DNA from: a virus
DNA length: 64,000 nt
IMG/VR virus record: IMGVR_UViG_3300030101_003058
Span: 1-64,000 of that record
Reading direction: 5' to 3' (one strand)
The position numbers and the translations under genes are program-made. The notes under the pieces are model-generated. The model saw nothing but the letters and a program-made list of their open reading frames with translations, was not told the origin of the DNA and searched no databases. The number at the start of each line of letters is the position of its first letter. Position 1 is the first letter of the stretch. Positions 23,354 to 30,804 of this stretch are shown here, in pieces.

Positions 23354-23521
23354 ATGAAAGCTACATATAAAGAAGGTAAAGCATTAGATTACATTTTACT
23401 GTACACTGACTGTAGGAATGTTAGTGAGGCTATTGGATACCTCAACGGAATGTATAACGAAGGTATGACAATAGATGAAATCCTAAGTTATTTTGAGGCA
23501 ACAAAACCAAGTTTTATTTGA
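23354..23521 (+). CDS. Small hypothetical protein
   Basis: 55 residues starting MKATYKEGKALDYILLYTDC, with GGAG upstream. A helix-turn segment (NVSEAIGYLNGMYNEGMTID) is visible, but no function is recognised. Confidence 0.55.
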   Translation: MKATYKEGKALDYILLYTDCRNVSEAIGYLNGMYNEGMTIDEILSYFEATKPSFI

Positions 23522-23545
23522 CAAGCGCGTAAGATAGACTAGACT
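23518..23545 (+). promoter_or_regulatory. Sigma-70 promoter
   Basis: TTGACA (23518-23523) overlaps the previous stop; 16-base spacer; TAGACT (23540-23545). About 40 bases before the next gene. Confidence 0.65.
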
Positions 23546-23585
23546 TACTAATGTAAACCAATGATAACTTTTGATAGGTGATTTT

Positions 23586-24005
23586 ATGAAACTTTCTACT
23601 GTAATCAACAATAGCAACATTCCGGCAACTCTGATTCGTTCCGTAGTTCGCCAGTGTGCACCATGGGACGAATTTAGAGAAATAGCGCAAGACGTTACAA
23701 GCCATGGGGCTGATTCAGGATTCAGCGGTTTTATCTATTACCATGAAACTATAGATTTCACAAAACGTAACCGGAAATACATTATTGAACTATTGGAGGA
23801 ACAATCAGCCGATTTTGGTATTGTTAGTATTTATCAGTTTATTTCAGAGTTTAATTGTCTGAGCCGCAACTATACACCGACTGAAATTGCAGAATCATTC
23901 TATCGTGACAATGATGCAAGAATAGCGGTATTCAATGCGCTTGCATGGTATGCACTGGAAGAAGTTTCACGGGCTGTAGTTGATACACTGGAAAGCGAGG
24001 AATAA
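23586..24005 (+). CDS. Conserved phage protein of unknown function
   Basis: 139 residues starting MKLSTVINNSNIPATLIRSV, with AGGTGA upstream. The layout (VRQCAPWDEF, HGADSGFSGFIYY, an aromatic/charged helix, then NALAWYALEEVSRA) is one I recall from conserved hypothetical proteins in many enterobacterial and vibrio phages; that recollection is unverified. It has no recognisable catalytic motif. Acidic C-terminus. Confidence 0.7.
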   Translation: MKLSTVINNSNIPATLIRSVVRQCAPWDEFREIAQDVTSHGADSGFSGFIYYHETIDFTKRNRKYIIELLEEQSADFGIVSIYQFISEFNCLSRNYTPTEIAESFYRDNDARIAVFNALAWYALEEVSRAVVDTLESEE

Positions 24006-24008
24006 ACA

Positions 24009-24092
24009 ATGCGTAACGTCAACAAAAAAGAGCATAAACAATTCCGTAAGAATCGCCGTAATGCTCGCGGGAAGCGTTGGACAGTTATTTAA
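24009..24092 (+). CDS. Tiny basic protein
   Basis: 27 residues, MRNVNKKEHKQFRKNRRNAR then GKRWTVI. Related to the 33-residue protein at 18.07 kb through the FRKNRRN core. It follows the previous stop by 3 bases; the upstream GAGGAATAA includes a binding site. Function unknown. Confidence 0.5.
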   Translation: MRNVNKKEHKQFRKNRRNARGKRWTVI

Positions 24093-24178
24093 ACATTAAT
24101 GTTTATTTGGCGGTATTCTTTCGAGAGTATCGCCCTGTAAACAAACGAAAGAGCAAGGCAACCGACAAGGGCAAGACA

Positions 24179-24532
24179 ATGACAATTTATACAATGAAAC
24201 ACTCAGAAATTAACTTTTCATCTGTTAATGAAAAGCAAGTAGAGTATTATGAGAAATTACTCTCAGGTATCACACAAAAGGATTTAAAGGATAATACTTT
24301 TGAAGGTAGGCACGGCCTATTAATGAATATGTCATTGGCTGGTGATTCTCCATTAACTTTTGATTACTTGCGGGCACGGGGTATCAAAGAAGAATACAAA
24401 AGAAAGTTTGTTAGCTCTTTTGATAAATATACAACCACTGTTGTCTATAACAATTCTACAATGCTTATTTGGGATGCAGCGGAAAAATACGCAATTGATC
24501 AGACAAAAGACTATACGGGGTGGACAGTATGA
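24179..24532 (+). CDS. Hypothetical protein
   Basis: 117 residues starting MTIYTMKHSEINFSSVNEKQ; CAAGGGCAAG is the likely binding site. Mostly helical with a KDLKDNTFEGRHGLLMNMSL segment. Coupled to the next gene by ATGA. Function unknown. Confidence 0.6.
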   Translation: MTIYTMKHSEINFSSVNEKQVEYYEKLLSGITQKDLKDNTFEGRHGLLMNMSLAGDSPLTFDYLRARGIKEEYKRKFVSSFDKYTTTVVYNNSTMLIWDAAEKYAIDQTKDYTGWTV

Positions 24533-24948
24533 TTGATCTACTAAAAAGCCACAGCACACAAAAGAACCACACAACAAAACCACAAACAAAGAAACAAGCA
24601 TTTAAACAAGCTAACGTAAACTCAATACTGCACACGGAAAGGCAAGGGGATACATTGGTAGCATCATTGTATATTGAACCACTGGAAAGCCTAAGCAATA
24701 CTCCAGACAACACAAAAGGGCGCAATAGATTTCTCACAGTGAGACAGGGAAGGCGTATGCGTAGCAGAAGTATTCTAAAGGATTCTCAGGCATTCATTAC
24801 AGCGCTACAGTGGGATTGTACTAGTGTGATTCAAAAGGCTACTAGAGAAGGTCTCAGGGTGGTTCTCAGGTTGCCTATTGTGGATGGCATAGAATGGCCT
24901 GATTATTCTTGTGATTGGATTGCTCAAGAAAGTTTTTTGATGGCTTAG
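24529..24948 (+). CDS. Hypothetical protein
   Basis: 139 residues starting MIDLLKSHSTQKNHTTKPQT. The first 50 residues are Thr/Lys/Gln-rich and probably disordered, the rest basic alpha/beta (FLTVRQGRRMRSRSILKDSQ). The ATG overlaps the previous stop. A nucleic-acid role would fit the charge, but no motif is recognised. Confidence 0.6.
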   Translation: MIDLLKSHSTQKNHTTKPQTKKQAFKQANVNSILHTERQGDTLVASLYIEPLESLSNTPDNTKGRNRFLTVRQGRRMRSRSILKDSQAFITALQWDCTSVIQKATREGLRVVLRLPIVDGIEWPDYSCDWIAQESFLMA

Positions 24949-24962
24949 GGAGAACCAGAGCA

Positions 24963-25208
24963 ATGCTTAAACGTATACACATAAACCAGCATAACATCCG
25001 ATACAATGCTAAGGCGGACAAGGGAACAGAACTAAAACCTGTGGTGTCTGTAAAGACTTCTAAGGGCAATTACAAGGGCATGACGACAGACATACTAGGC
25101 GATTCCAAAGTTGTGTACAGCGAGTCTAAGCCGCTTTCATGCGGGGCTAAGGTTTGGATAGAGACACGGGCCGTAGTTGTGCTAGATGGGATACTAGAAA
25201 TTAATTGA
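24963..25208 (+). CDS. Conserved small phage protein of unknown function
   Basis: 81 residues starting MLKRIHINQHNIRYNAKADK. The pattern HINQH-x-I-x-x-N, VVSVKTSKGNYKG, and a C-terminal PLSCGAKVWIET is one I recall from small phage proteins that are widespread but uncharacterised. It reads as a compact beta domain. GGGAGAA lies upstream. Confidence 0.65.
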   Translation: MLKRIHINQHNIRYNAKADKGTELKPVVSVKTSKGNYKGMTTDILGDSKVVYSESKPLSCGAKVWIETRAVVVLDGILEIN

Positions 25209-25227
25209 ATTCTTTTTGATTGTTCGC

Positions 25228-25256
25228 TTGCATTCTTTGAATAGCTCAACTAAGAT
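25228..25256 (+). promoter_or_regulatory. Possible sigma-70 promoter
   Basis: TTGCAT (25228-25233), 17-base spacer, TAAGAT (25251-25256), 39 bases before the next ATG. Confidence 0.5.
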
Positions 25257-25294
25257 GTTCATAACGTCAAACGAAACACCAAAGGAGAAACACT

Positions 25295-25450
25295 ATGAAC
25301 GGTTATCAATTGCTCACACAAGAACAGCGGGAAGATCTTGATAGGTTAGTTGAAAAGAATACCCATGCAGACATTACCCCACTAGAAGCAGCACACATAA
25401 GAGCCTATGAGGTTTTATGTGCACAATTGGAGATTGAGTACAGCAAGTAA
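25295..25450 (+). CDS. Small hypothetical protein, last gene of the + block
   Basis: 51 residues starting MNGYQLLTQEQREDLDRLVE, with AAGGAGAA upstream. Helical and acidic. A strong terminator follows, closing the 13-25 kb block. Function unknown. Confidence 0.6.
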   Translation: MNGYQLLTQEQREDLDRLVEKNTHADITPLEAAHIRAYEVLCAQLEIEYSK

Positions 25451-25473
25451 AACAAACAAATAACTAAAGCATT

Positions 25474-25510
25474 GCCCCGGATTCTCTAAAGGATTGCCGG
25501 GGCTTTCTTA
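25474..25510 (+). terminator. Intrinsic terminator ending the + block
   Basis: GCCCCGG (25474-25480) and CCGGGGC (25497-25503), a perfect 7-pair GC stem, then TTTCTT. Confidence 0.8.
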
Positions 25511-25736
25511 TGTCTGATCAACACGTGACAAGGGTCATACAGGGCTACACAAAAGACTTTCCACAGGTAGCCTATGGGATAGCATAGGGATAGGCTAAAG
25601 GCTTGTCATAAGCGCTCTCAGGCTGTTCTATTAGATGCTTTAGATTGTCATTGTTTAGCTGCAATTCTCTTATGTGTTATTGGACTAAGTATCTACTTTA
25701 TTATCTCTTTGGCCTACTTCGGTTAAACCACCCAAG

Positions 25737-25831
25737 TTATCCACAGAACACTCTGACTTATCCACAGGCAACAATAGCAATCTAAAGTTATCCACAAGTA
25801 TGATCTAAAGTTATCCACAGACTTATCCACA
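25737..25831 (+). promoter_or_regulatory. Cluster of five DnaA boxes
   Basis: TTATCCACA occurs exactly at 25737, 25758, 25788, 25811 and 25823, all in the same orientation, at spacings of 21, 30, 23 and 12 bases. TTATCCACA is the high-affinity box for bacterial DnaA. A DnaA-dependent start of replication, or titration of host DnaA, is inferred. Confidence 0.85.
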
Positions 25832-25981
25832 GGATGATCTGAAGGTATACACCTGTATACAATAGTATCATTGGCACAACTATTGCTTATCAATAGCAAC
25901 CTAATATTATCTTAAGCAAGCTATCTAAATTATTCCGAAGGTATGCCGGGGGGGATCTTATGTAGTTCTATTGTGTGCTAG

Positions 25982-25997
25982 TGTTTCACGTGGAACG
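25982..25997. promoter_or_regulatory. parS-like site
   Basis: TGTTTCACGTGGAACG around a CACGTG centre; 14 of 16 bases match the chromosomal parS consensus TGTTTCACGTGAAACA. ParB binds such sites next to oriC in many bacteria. It lies 150 bases from the DnaA boxes. Confidence 0.6.
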
Positions 25998-26744
25998 TTC
26001 TAGGGGATAGTTTTGGTTAGCTATGGTTGCCAGTGTATAGCCAAGGGATTTAATAGAGTTATCCTTTCAGGGATTACTATTGATATTTTGGGATTTCATT
26101 AGGATGCTATATAGGCGGCTCCGGACTGTCTTAACAGGTCTTGACCAAATCTGAGGAAATACCAGTACAACCCTTGGTACACAAGGGATTAGCACAAGAA
26201 TGCTGTTGATATTTACCAGAAAGAAAATCTAGTGGAATTTTTAGCGCCTATAGTAATCTGTAGAAGAGTAGGGAATTCTAACAAAATCAACAGTTTATAC
26301 TTATATAGCACAAGTATATAAATCAAAATAAATCAAAAATTAACTGTTGACTTTCCTTTGACAACCATAAGTTGACACAGAGAACACACATGAGTGTTGT
26401 TGGTGTATACTTAAGAGGATCTGTTGAGTAGCACAGGTAGGTACACCCCTGCTCTCCTTGCAGTCGATCAGGTAGGATATTTTTCAGATGTGCTTTAGGT
26501 AGGACTTTTGAAATGCAGGTGATATTTCTGGAGAAAATTTAGGAAGGTTCTAAAATATCAAAGGTATCCTTAAGAAGGGAGAATTTATTATTCTTATTTC
26601 TCCCTTTCTAAAGCTACACTTTAGCAACCTAAGTTTCTATATAAAATACCTCTGTATTCTAGGGCACTAAAATAAAGTACCTTAGAAATCAATAGTTTAC
26701 AGAGGAAATTTGCTGATTTTAGACGTTTTGAATCGTAGAAACGT

Positions 26745-28061
26745 CTAAGTGTATTTTCCAGACATCCAATCGTACATTCCATCACGTACTCTTGAGCTTG
26801 GAATATAGATATTCACAGGTTCATCATTACGTACTCTACTTCGATAGATCATCTGTAGAGCTTCAGCAAGCATGTACCTAGTAGGATCTGGTGCAAACTC
26901 ATCACCCTTACGTTTGAGGTGTTTGTATATCTCAGGACTCATGTAAGGATTATACACATAAGCAATCTTGGATACGCCAGCATAACTGTTGACAGCTTTG
27001 ATGTTGTGTGGAACAAACCTTCGTGTATACCCCTTACCTTTAAGCAACCCTGAACCACCTTTGAGACAAGTCCACATACGTTCTTCCATTGGTGCATAAC
27101 CATATGTATTATTGTTGAAGAAGTTGATCAGGTTTTGCTTGGTGGTGTCTACAACAGCATGTGATCTCTGGAAGGCTTTCTGGTGAGTTGCTGAGAAGGC
27201 TTCTAAACGTTCTCCCACTCGATTCATCCTTTCGTTCTCTACGATTCTAATGAGATCAAAAGGATTCTCAGGAATCATAATACCTTTCTTGTGTTCGTAG
27301 GGTATACCATAGCACATAAGGTATTTCTGGAACACACTACCTTCAAACATATAGGTCATAACTTCAACACGATCAAAAGCAGTGATGAACTCTATTGGAT
27401 ATTCCCACATAAACAACTTTCGATCCCCTGTGTCGTCATCAACAAGTAGAAGAGAACCGTTCTTGCACATTCTCTTGATACGTTGTTCCCAAGATAACCC
27501 TGTGCCATCTATGTCAGATTCTTCATCATCAGAACTTGCATCATCTGGTGCTACCCACCTGAGTAGTCCAAAGTCATCTTCCTCAACAAACCCACTGTTC
27601 AAAAGCATCATCCTACGTTCCTTGCGAAGACGTAGTTGCTCAATACACTCAAGTTCCTCATCAACAATAAGAGTGTAGCCGTTGTCCTTGATTGCTTGTC
27701 GTGTTTCTGGTGTGAACATCTTGAGGGCAGCATGTGTGGTTACGATGTCTCTGCCCTCTTGTACCAGCCTTTCGATGTCTTGTACCTTGTTTCTATAGCC
27801 AGCAATGGGGTGGTGGAACTCCCTACCAGAAGCATTACAGCCTGTACCGTTGTAGATCACACGCCCGCGTTCGTCTGTGGCAGGTTTTTTCTTATCACCA
27901 GATTTCTCACAAGGGATTGTACCAGCATACCTGTGACACTCATCTAGAAAGGGTGCTACAACAATATATCTGTTTTCTTCTGGCGCGTTGTTAATGGTTT
28001 CTATCATTCTTGTGGACTTTCCGGTGCCCATCAAGTGGTCGTGTACGATTACATTAGTCAT
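26745..28061 (-). CDS. P-loop helicase-like ATPase
   Basis: 438 residues from ATG 28061 (GAGGGAAGGT upstream). Walker A is HLMGTGKSTRMI at about residues 9-20 and a DExx-type Walker B IVDEELE at about 135. A Cys-containing loop lies near 50-75, and an acidic low-complexity patch (DDASSDDEESDID) near 178-190. The rest fits a superfamily 2 helicase-like protein but no C-terminal motif set was confirmed. It is the last gene of the - block, next to the origin-like region, so a role in origin opening or recombination is possible. Confidence 0.6.
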   Translation of the reverse strand: MTNVIVHDHLMGTGKSTRMIETINNAPEENRYIVVAPFLDECHRYAGTIPCEKSGDKKKPATDERGRVIYNGTGCNASGREFHHPIAGYRNKVQDIERLVQEGRDIVTTHAALKMFTPETRQAIKDNGYTLIVDEELECIEQLRLRKERRMMLLNSGFVEEDDFGLLRWVAPDDASSDDEESDIDGTGLSWEQRIKRMCKNGSLLLVDDDTGDRKLFMWEYPIEFITAFDRVEVMTYMFEGSVFQKYLMCYGIPYEHKKGIMIPENPFDLIRIVENERMNRVGERLEAFSATHQKAFQRSHAVVDTTKQNLINFFNNNTYGYAPMEERMWTCLKGGSGLLKGKGYTRRFVPHNIKAVNSYAGVSKIAYVYNPYMSPEIYKHLKRKGDEFAPDPTRYMLAEALQMIYRSRVRNDEPVNIYIPSSRVRDGMYDWMSGKYT

Positions 28062-28383
28062 ACCTTCCCTCAATCAAAATGCCTTCATTGTGTACTTTAC
28101 CTGTGCCACCACAACATTCACAAGTAGATTCACCGTCGTCTGTGTAGATATCAAAGCAATTCCACAGAAGCATACTGTTGAATTTGTCTTCTGTAATTTT
28201 ATTACCATCATATCCGTAGTGCTTTTCAGCAAGTTCATCAATCGGCTTGTGAATAATTCGGTTTCTCCCGCCGTTCATGTGAAACCTATAGGTGCCATAG
28301 ATACCATGTGAAGCAACCAATGTCTCACCGTCATCCAACCTGTCGTGAATTCTTTTGAACTTCTCAATATTCATTGAACTCAT
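28054..28383 (-). CDS. Hypothetical protein with a DnaJ-type CxxC-x-GxG motif
   Basis: 109 residues with AGGAGG upstream. Near residue 88 it carries CECCGGTGKVHNEG, a single knuckle resembling the CxxCxGxG zinc motif of DnaJ; one knuckle alone may need a partner to bind zinc. Overlaps the next gene by 8 bases. Function unknown. Confidence 0.6.
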   Translation of the reverse strand: MSSMNIEKFKRIHDRLDDGETLVASHGIYGTYRFHMNGGRNRIIHKPIDELAEKHYGYDGNKITEDKFNSMLLWNCFDIYTDDGESTCECCGGTGKVHNEGILIEGRYD

Positions 28384-28397
28384 TTAAAATCCTCCTG

Positions 28398-28745
28398 TCA
28401 ATAATAAACCACCCGAACATTTAAACCCTTCTTCTTGGCTGTCTCAATCATATTCAAAGTCCCACGAGATCTTTTATCCCAAAAAGCCACCAGATGCGTT
28501 CCATAGTTTGCCATCTCAGCGTTCCTGATATGTCCTGCTGCCCGTCCATGCTCACTCCAGTTTGCCGGAAATAACTTTAGATCAATACTGTGTTCCTTAG
28601 CGTATCTCTCACCAAGAGCATCCGCACCACGAGCATTCCCAGAAACAATCTCATCAGGCATTCTCTTGCTGAACAAATGATCCAGCTTACGTTTCATCAG
28701 AGCATAGTCATTAAAGTCTCTACCGCCTGCTATGATTACTTTCAC
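28398..28745 (-). CDS. SLOG/DprA-like Rossmann-fold protein (DUF2493 type)
   Basis: 115 residues from the GTG with GGAGGAAGT upstream. VKVIIAGGRDFNDYALM opens the fold; IVSGNARGADALGERYA is the nucleotide-binding loop typical of DUF2493/SLOG proteins, followed by FPANWSEHGRAAGHIRNAEM. These proteins are thought to sense or process nucleotide-type ligands; the actual ligand is unknown. GTGTGA overlap with the upstream gene. Confidence 0.8.
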   Translation of the reverse strand: MKVIIAGGRDFNDYALMKRKLDHLFSKRMPDEIVSGNARGADALGERYAKEHSIDLKLFPANWSEHGRAAGHIRNAEMANYGTHLVAFWDKRSRGTLNMIETAKKKGLNVRVVYY

Positions 28746-29128
28746 ACTTCCTCCCAACCATCTTCTGTAATCCTAATCTGCATTTCTTGTGGTTTACCAG
28801 AGATAGTAAAGAATTCTCTGCTACACCTATTATCCCGAAGCCAGTTACCAACAATCTGCTTGAGATTTTTCTGCAACTCTGCGGTGTCCAAGTTGTTCAC
28901 CTGATCACACCAATCTATTGCAGTTTCTTCCCCAAGATCATCAAAAGCATTCTCCAACATTAAATCAACCAAGACGTTTGCAAACGCCATATTAGTAACA
29001 TCATAGTGTTCTGTTGGTGCCTCCCAGATTGTAATTGTTTCCCCAACTATATCTTCGAGATCCAAGCAGTCAATAGCATCATCAACTGTTGGCCAATAAA
29101 GTTCATCGTTTGCACTATAACTTTTCAT
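28742..29128 (-). CDS. Acidic hypothetical protein, paralog of 33.4 kb gene
   Basis: 128 residues from the ATG at 29128 (GGAGGAGC upstream). Residues about 55-115 follow the pattern NAF-x-x-x-GE..A-x-x-W...V....L...L..IV-x-x-WL-x-x-N-x-C....F and then E-x-Q-x-R. The protein at 33376-33786 follows the same pattern. Strongly acidic. Function unknown; DNA mimicry is only a guess from charge. Confidence 0.6.
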   Translation of the reverse strand: MKSYSANDELYWPTVDDAIDCLDLEDIVGETITIWEAPTEHYDVTNMAFANVLVDLMLENAFDDLGEETAIDWCDQVNNLDTAELQKNLKQIVGNWLRDNRCSREFFTISGKPQEMQIRITEDGWEEV

Positions 29129-29405
29129 ACCCAAGCTCCTCCTTCACCATCTCCCAAACACCTTCAAGCACTCTCATAGAAACAGCATCGGGATGTTCCT
29201 CAGAAATATCAACACCACTTTCGTCAATCACAGGTGTCCAAGGCTTCTCCCACAATTCAAAAGCATTCCTGATGCTTCTCCCAACTGTGCTGTGGTAGAT
29301 CACAAGATCTTCTTTGGGTGTGTCTAGGAATTTCTTGATCTCATCCACGGGTGACTCTTTGAGCCAACCTCTGACTTGTCTGATCATGTAGTCTTGGTTA
29401 CTCAT
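29115..29405 (-). CDS. Hypothetical protein
   Basis: 96 residues starting MSNQDYMIRQVRGWLKESPV. A conserved-looking block (NAFELWEKPWTPVIDESGVD, then EEHPDAVSMRVLEGVWEM) is of a kind I associate with small uncharacterised phage and bacterial proteins. It overlaps both neighbours. Function unknown. Confidence 0.6.
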   Translation of the reverse strand: MSNQDYMIRQVRGWLKESPVDEIKKFLDTPKEDLVIYHSTVGRSIRNAFELWEKPWTPVIDESGVDISEEHPDAVSMRVLEGVWEMVKEELGYEKL

Positions 29406-29637
29406 CGAGATACTCCTGCAACCTCTCAGGTAGAATCACCACACGCTTGTTAACACCGTTGTCCACATGATGATGACACCTTATTTCACCGGGCTTACTG
29501 TTGCCATCCCCAAGAACCGTAAGAGTATCTTCTGTCACCTCTTGCACAACCCCAACGTTCAACGGTTTGTGTCGGCTGCTCTTGCCATATACAATAAAAT
29601 CACCTACGCTAATCTCTCGTTTAAAATAATCTTTCAT
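29398..29637 (-). CDS. Small beta-barrel-like hypothetical protein
   Basis: 79 residues starting MKDYFKREISVGDFIVYGKS. The pattern VGDFIVYGK...NVGVVQEVTEDTLTVLG suggests an SH3/KOW-like barrel. Overlaps the preceding gene by 4 bases. Function unknown. Confidence 0.6.
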   Translation of the reverse strand: MKDYFKREISVGDFIVYGKSSRHKPLNVGVVQEVTEDTLTVLGDGNSKPGEIRCHHHVDNGVNKRVVILPERLQEYLDE

Positions 29638-29858
29638 GTACGGCCCCTCCTATAAAACTCTCTAGCAATCTTAGCGTTAAAGTCCACACACTCTCCTGTG
29701 GCAAACTCAGAACCACAAGTGTCGCACAAGTAGCCCCAGCAATCAACAGTTTCTTTTAGTCCGTAAGCTTCTAATGTGTTCTCGTGGGCGTAGAGATAAC
29801 CAACACCTTCTCCGCAGATGCAGGATGCCTCCCAGGGTAATTCATCTGTACCGTTCAT
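29634..29858 (-). CDS. Zinc-ribbon small protein
   Basis: 74 residues. C-x-C (ASCICGEG) near residue 14 and C-x-x-C (LCDTCGSEF) near 46 form a likely zinc ribbon, similar in spacing to YgiT/MqsA-type N-terminal domains. No helix-turn-helix follows, so it is not a full MqsA. ATGA overlap. Function unknown. Confidence 0.55.
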   Translation of the reverse strand: MNGTDELPWEASCICGEGVGYLYAHENTLEAYGLKETVDCWGYLCDTCGSEFATGECVDFNAKIAREFYRRGRT

Positions 29859-30031
29859 TTGTATCTCTCCAAAAGTTCTTCTTGGATCTTGCGAATCTGA
29901 TATACAACATCTACAAAATCCTCTGGCTTATCTGCAACACGCACCCGTGTATCCTCAAAATGAAGGAACACACCTTCTTCTTCAATATCTCCGCCACTGT
30001 CGTACGTGTTTACACTAAACAAAATATCCAT
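29855..30031 (-). CDS. Small hypothetical protein
   Basis: 58 residues (MDILFSVNTYDSGGDIEEEG...) with GGAGAG upstream and an ATGA overlap with the next gene. A beta N-terminus is followed by a helix (VVYQIRKIQEELLERYK). Function unknown. Confidence 0.55.
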   Translation of the reverse strand: MDILFSVNTYDSGGDIEEEGVFLHFEDTRVRVADKPEDFVDVVYQIRKIQEELLERYK

Positions 30032-30055
30032 AAGTCTCTCCTAATATTACCAACA

Positions 30056-30089
30056 AAAACGCACGATACCACATCCAGAGATACCGTGC
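30056..30089 (-). terminator. Intrinsic terminator, - strand
   Basis: On the - strand GCACGGTATC (30089-30080) and GGTATCGTGC (30070-30061) form a 10-position stem with one mismatch, followed by GTTTTTG. It splits the - strand small-gene cluster. Confidence 0.7.
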
Positions 30090-30099
30090 AATGCTTGTG

Positions 30100-30381
30100 T
30101 TACCATTCGGTTATAACGTAAACTGGATAATCTACAAAAGCATATTCTTTGATATACTCGTAAACATAAGATGCAAACTCCCAAGCATCCGGCGACACTT
30201 CATCAATAATCACATCGTAATGACAATCACCATCAATACTTTGACAAAAGCAAACATCACATACGTTCAAAGACCCCCAGTTAACACCTGTGTACTCATT
30301 ACTGCCGAAGATCTTTGGGTTTTCCAAAGCAGCCTTTGCGTATCGTTGGATTTGTTCAAGTTGTTCTTGTATATGTTCCAT
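30100..30381 (-). CDS. Hypothetical protein
   Basis: 93 residues starting MEHIQEQLEQIQRYAKAALE from the ATG behind AGGAGGTAGT. A Cys-rich centre (LNVCDVCFCQSIDGDC) may bind metal. Ends just before a terminator. Function unknown. Confidence 0.6.
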   Translation of the reverse strand: MEHIQEQLEQIQRYAKAALENPKIFGSNEYTGVNWGSLNVCDVCFCQSIDGDCHYDVIIDEVSPDAWEFASYVYEYIKEYAFVDYPVYVITEW

Positions 30382-30389
30382 ACTACCTC

Positions 30390-30803
30390 CTAAACCCAAA
30401 GCGACCTAAAGTATTCACCAAACAACATAAGCCCCTCTTCAACTTTCTGTTGATGTTCAAGGGACTCTTCCCTATACCTCTCCCAAGCATCCTGATCACT
30501 CACTTCTGTTGTCAAGCGCCTATACCCAGAGTTCTCTATGCGGTCTGTGTGTATCGTGATCTCACCAGAATACTCAGGCTCTATATCTGCAAAAGCATAT
30601 ATCATCTTGTCAATAATCTCAAGCCATTTCTCACTAGAGTTCTCTGGATGCGCCTCAGCAATGTCCACAGGAACGCTGTAGATACCGAGCTTGTCATAAT
30701 CATCGCGGAACTTCACAAGCCACGCTAAGATAATTTCTGACAGTGTTCTGAAGTCTACAGTATCTTTCCTCCCAAACACAGGCTTTCCTTTGGATATTCT
30801 CAT
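30390..30803 (-). CDS. Conserved phage protein of unknown function
   Basis: 137 residues. The block EKWLEIIDKMIYAFADIEPE and the C-terminal HQQKVEEGLMLFGEYFRSLW form a pattern I recall from a very common uncharacterised phage family. AGGAGG precedes the ATG. Mostly helical. Function unknown. Confidence 0.65.
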   Translation of the reverse strand: MRISKGKPVFGRKDTVDFRTLSEIILAWLVKFRDDYDKLGIYSVPVDIAEAHPENSSEKWLEIIDKMIYAFADIEPEYSGEITIHTDRIENSGYRRLTTEVSDQDAWERYREESLEHQQKVEEGLMLFGEYFRSLWV

Positions 30804-30804
30804 A

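Larger units (their letters stand above)
25515..26744. other. Origin-like gene-free region
   Basis: About 1.2 kb without a convincing gene, between the ends of the + block and the - block. It contains five DnaA boxes, a parS-like palindrome, the repeat GTATAC-ACCT-GTATAC near 25845-25860, and a very AT-rich stretch (about 26220-26350) suited to unwinding. An inverted repeat AAGGGAGAA...TTTCTCCCTT lies near 26575-26610. These features together resemble a bacterial chromosomal origin more than a typical phage intergenic region. Confidence 0.6.

Noticed and set aside
25511-25588. 25-codon frame MSDQHVTRVIQGYTKDFPQV...
   Set aside because: It begins inside the terminator tail with no binding site; judged non-coding.
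26360-26470. tRNA or structured RNA behind TTGACACAGAG
   Set aside because: No T-arm or acceptor pairing could be found, and the spacing to TATACT is too long for a promoter.
29634-29858. Antitoxin MqsA/HigA
   Set aside because: Only a zinc-ribbon is seen; there is no HTH and no toxin partner next to it.
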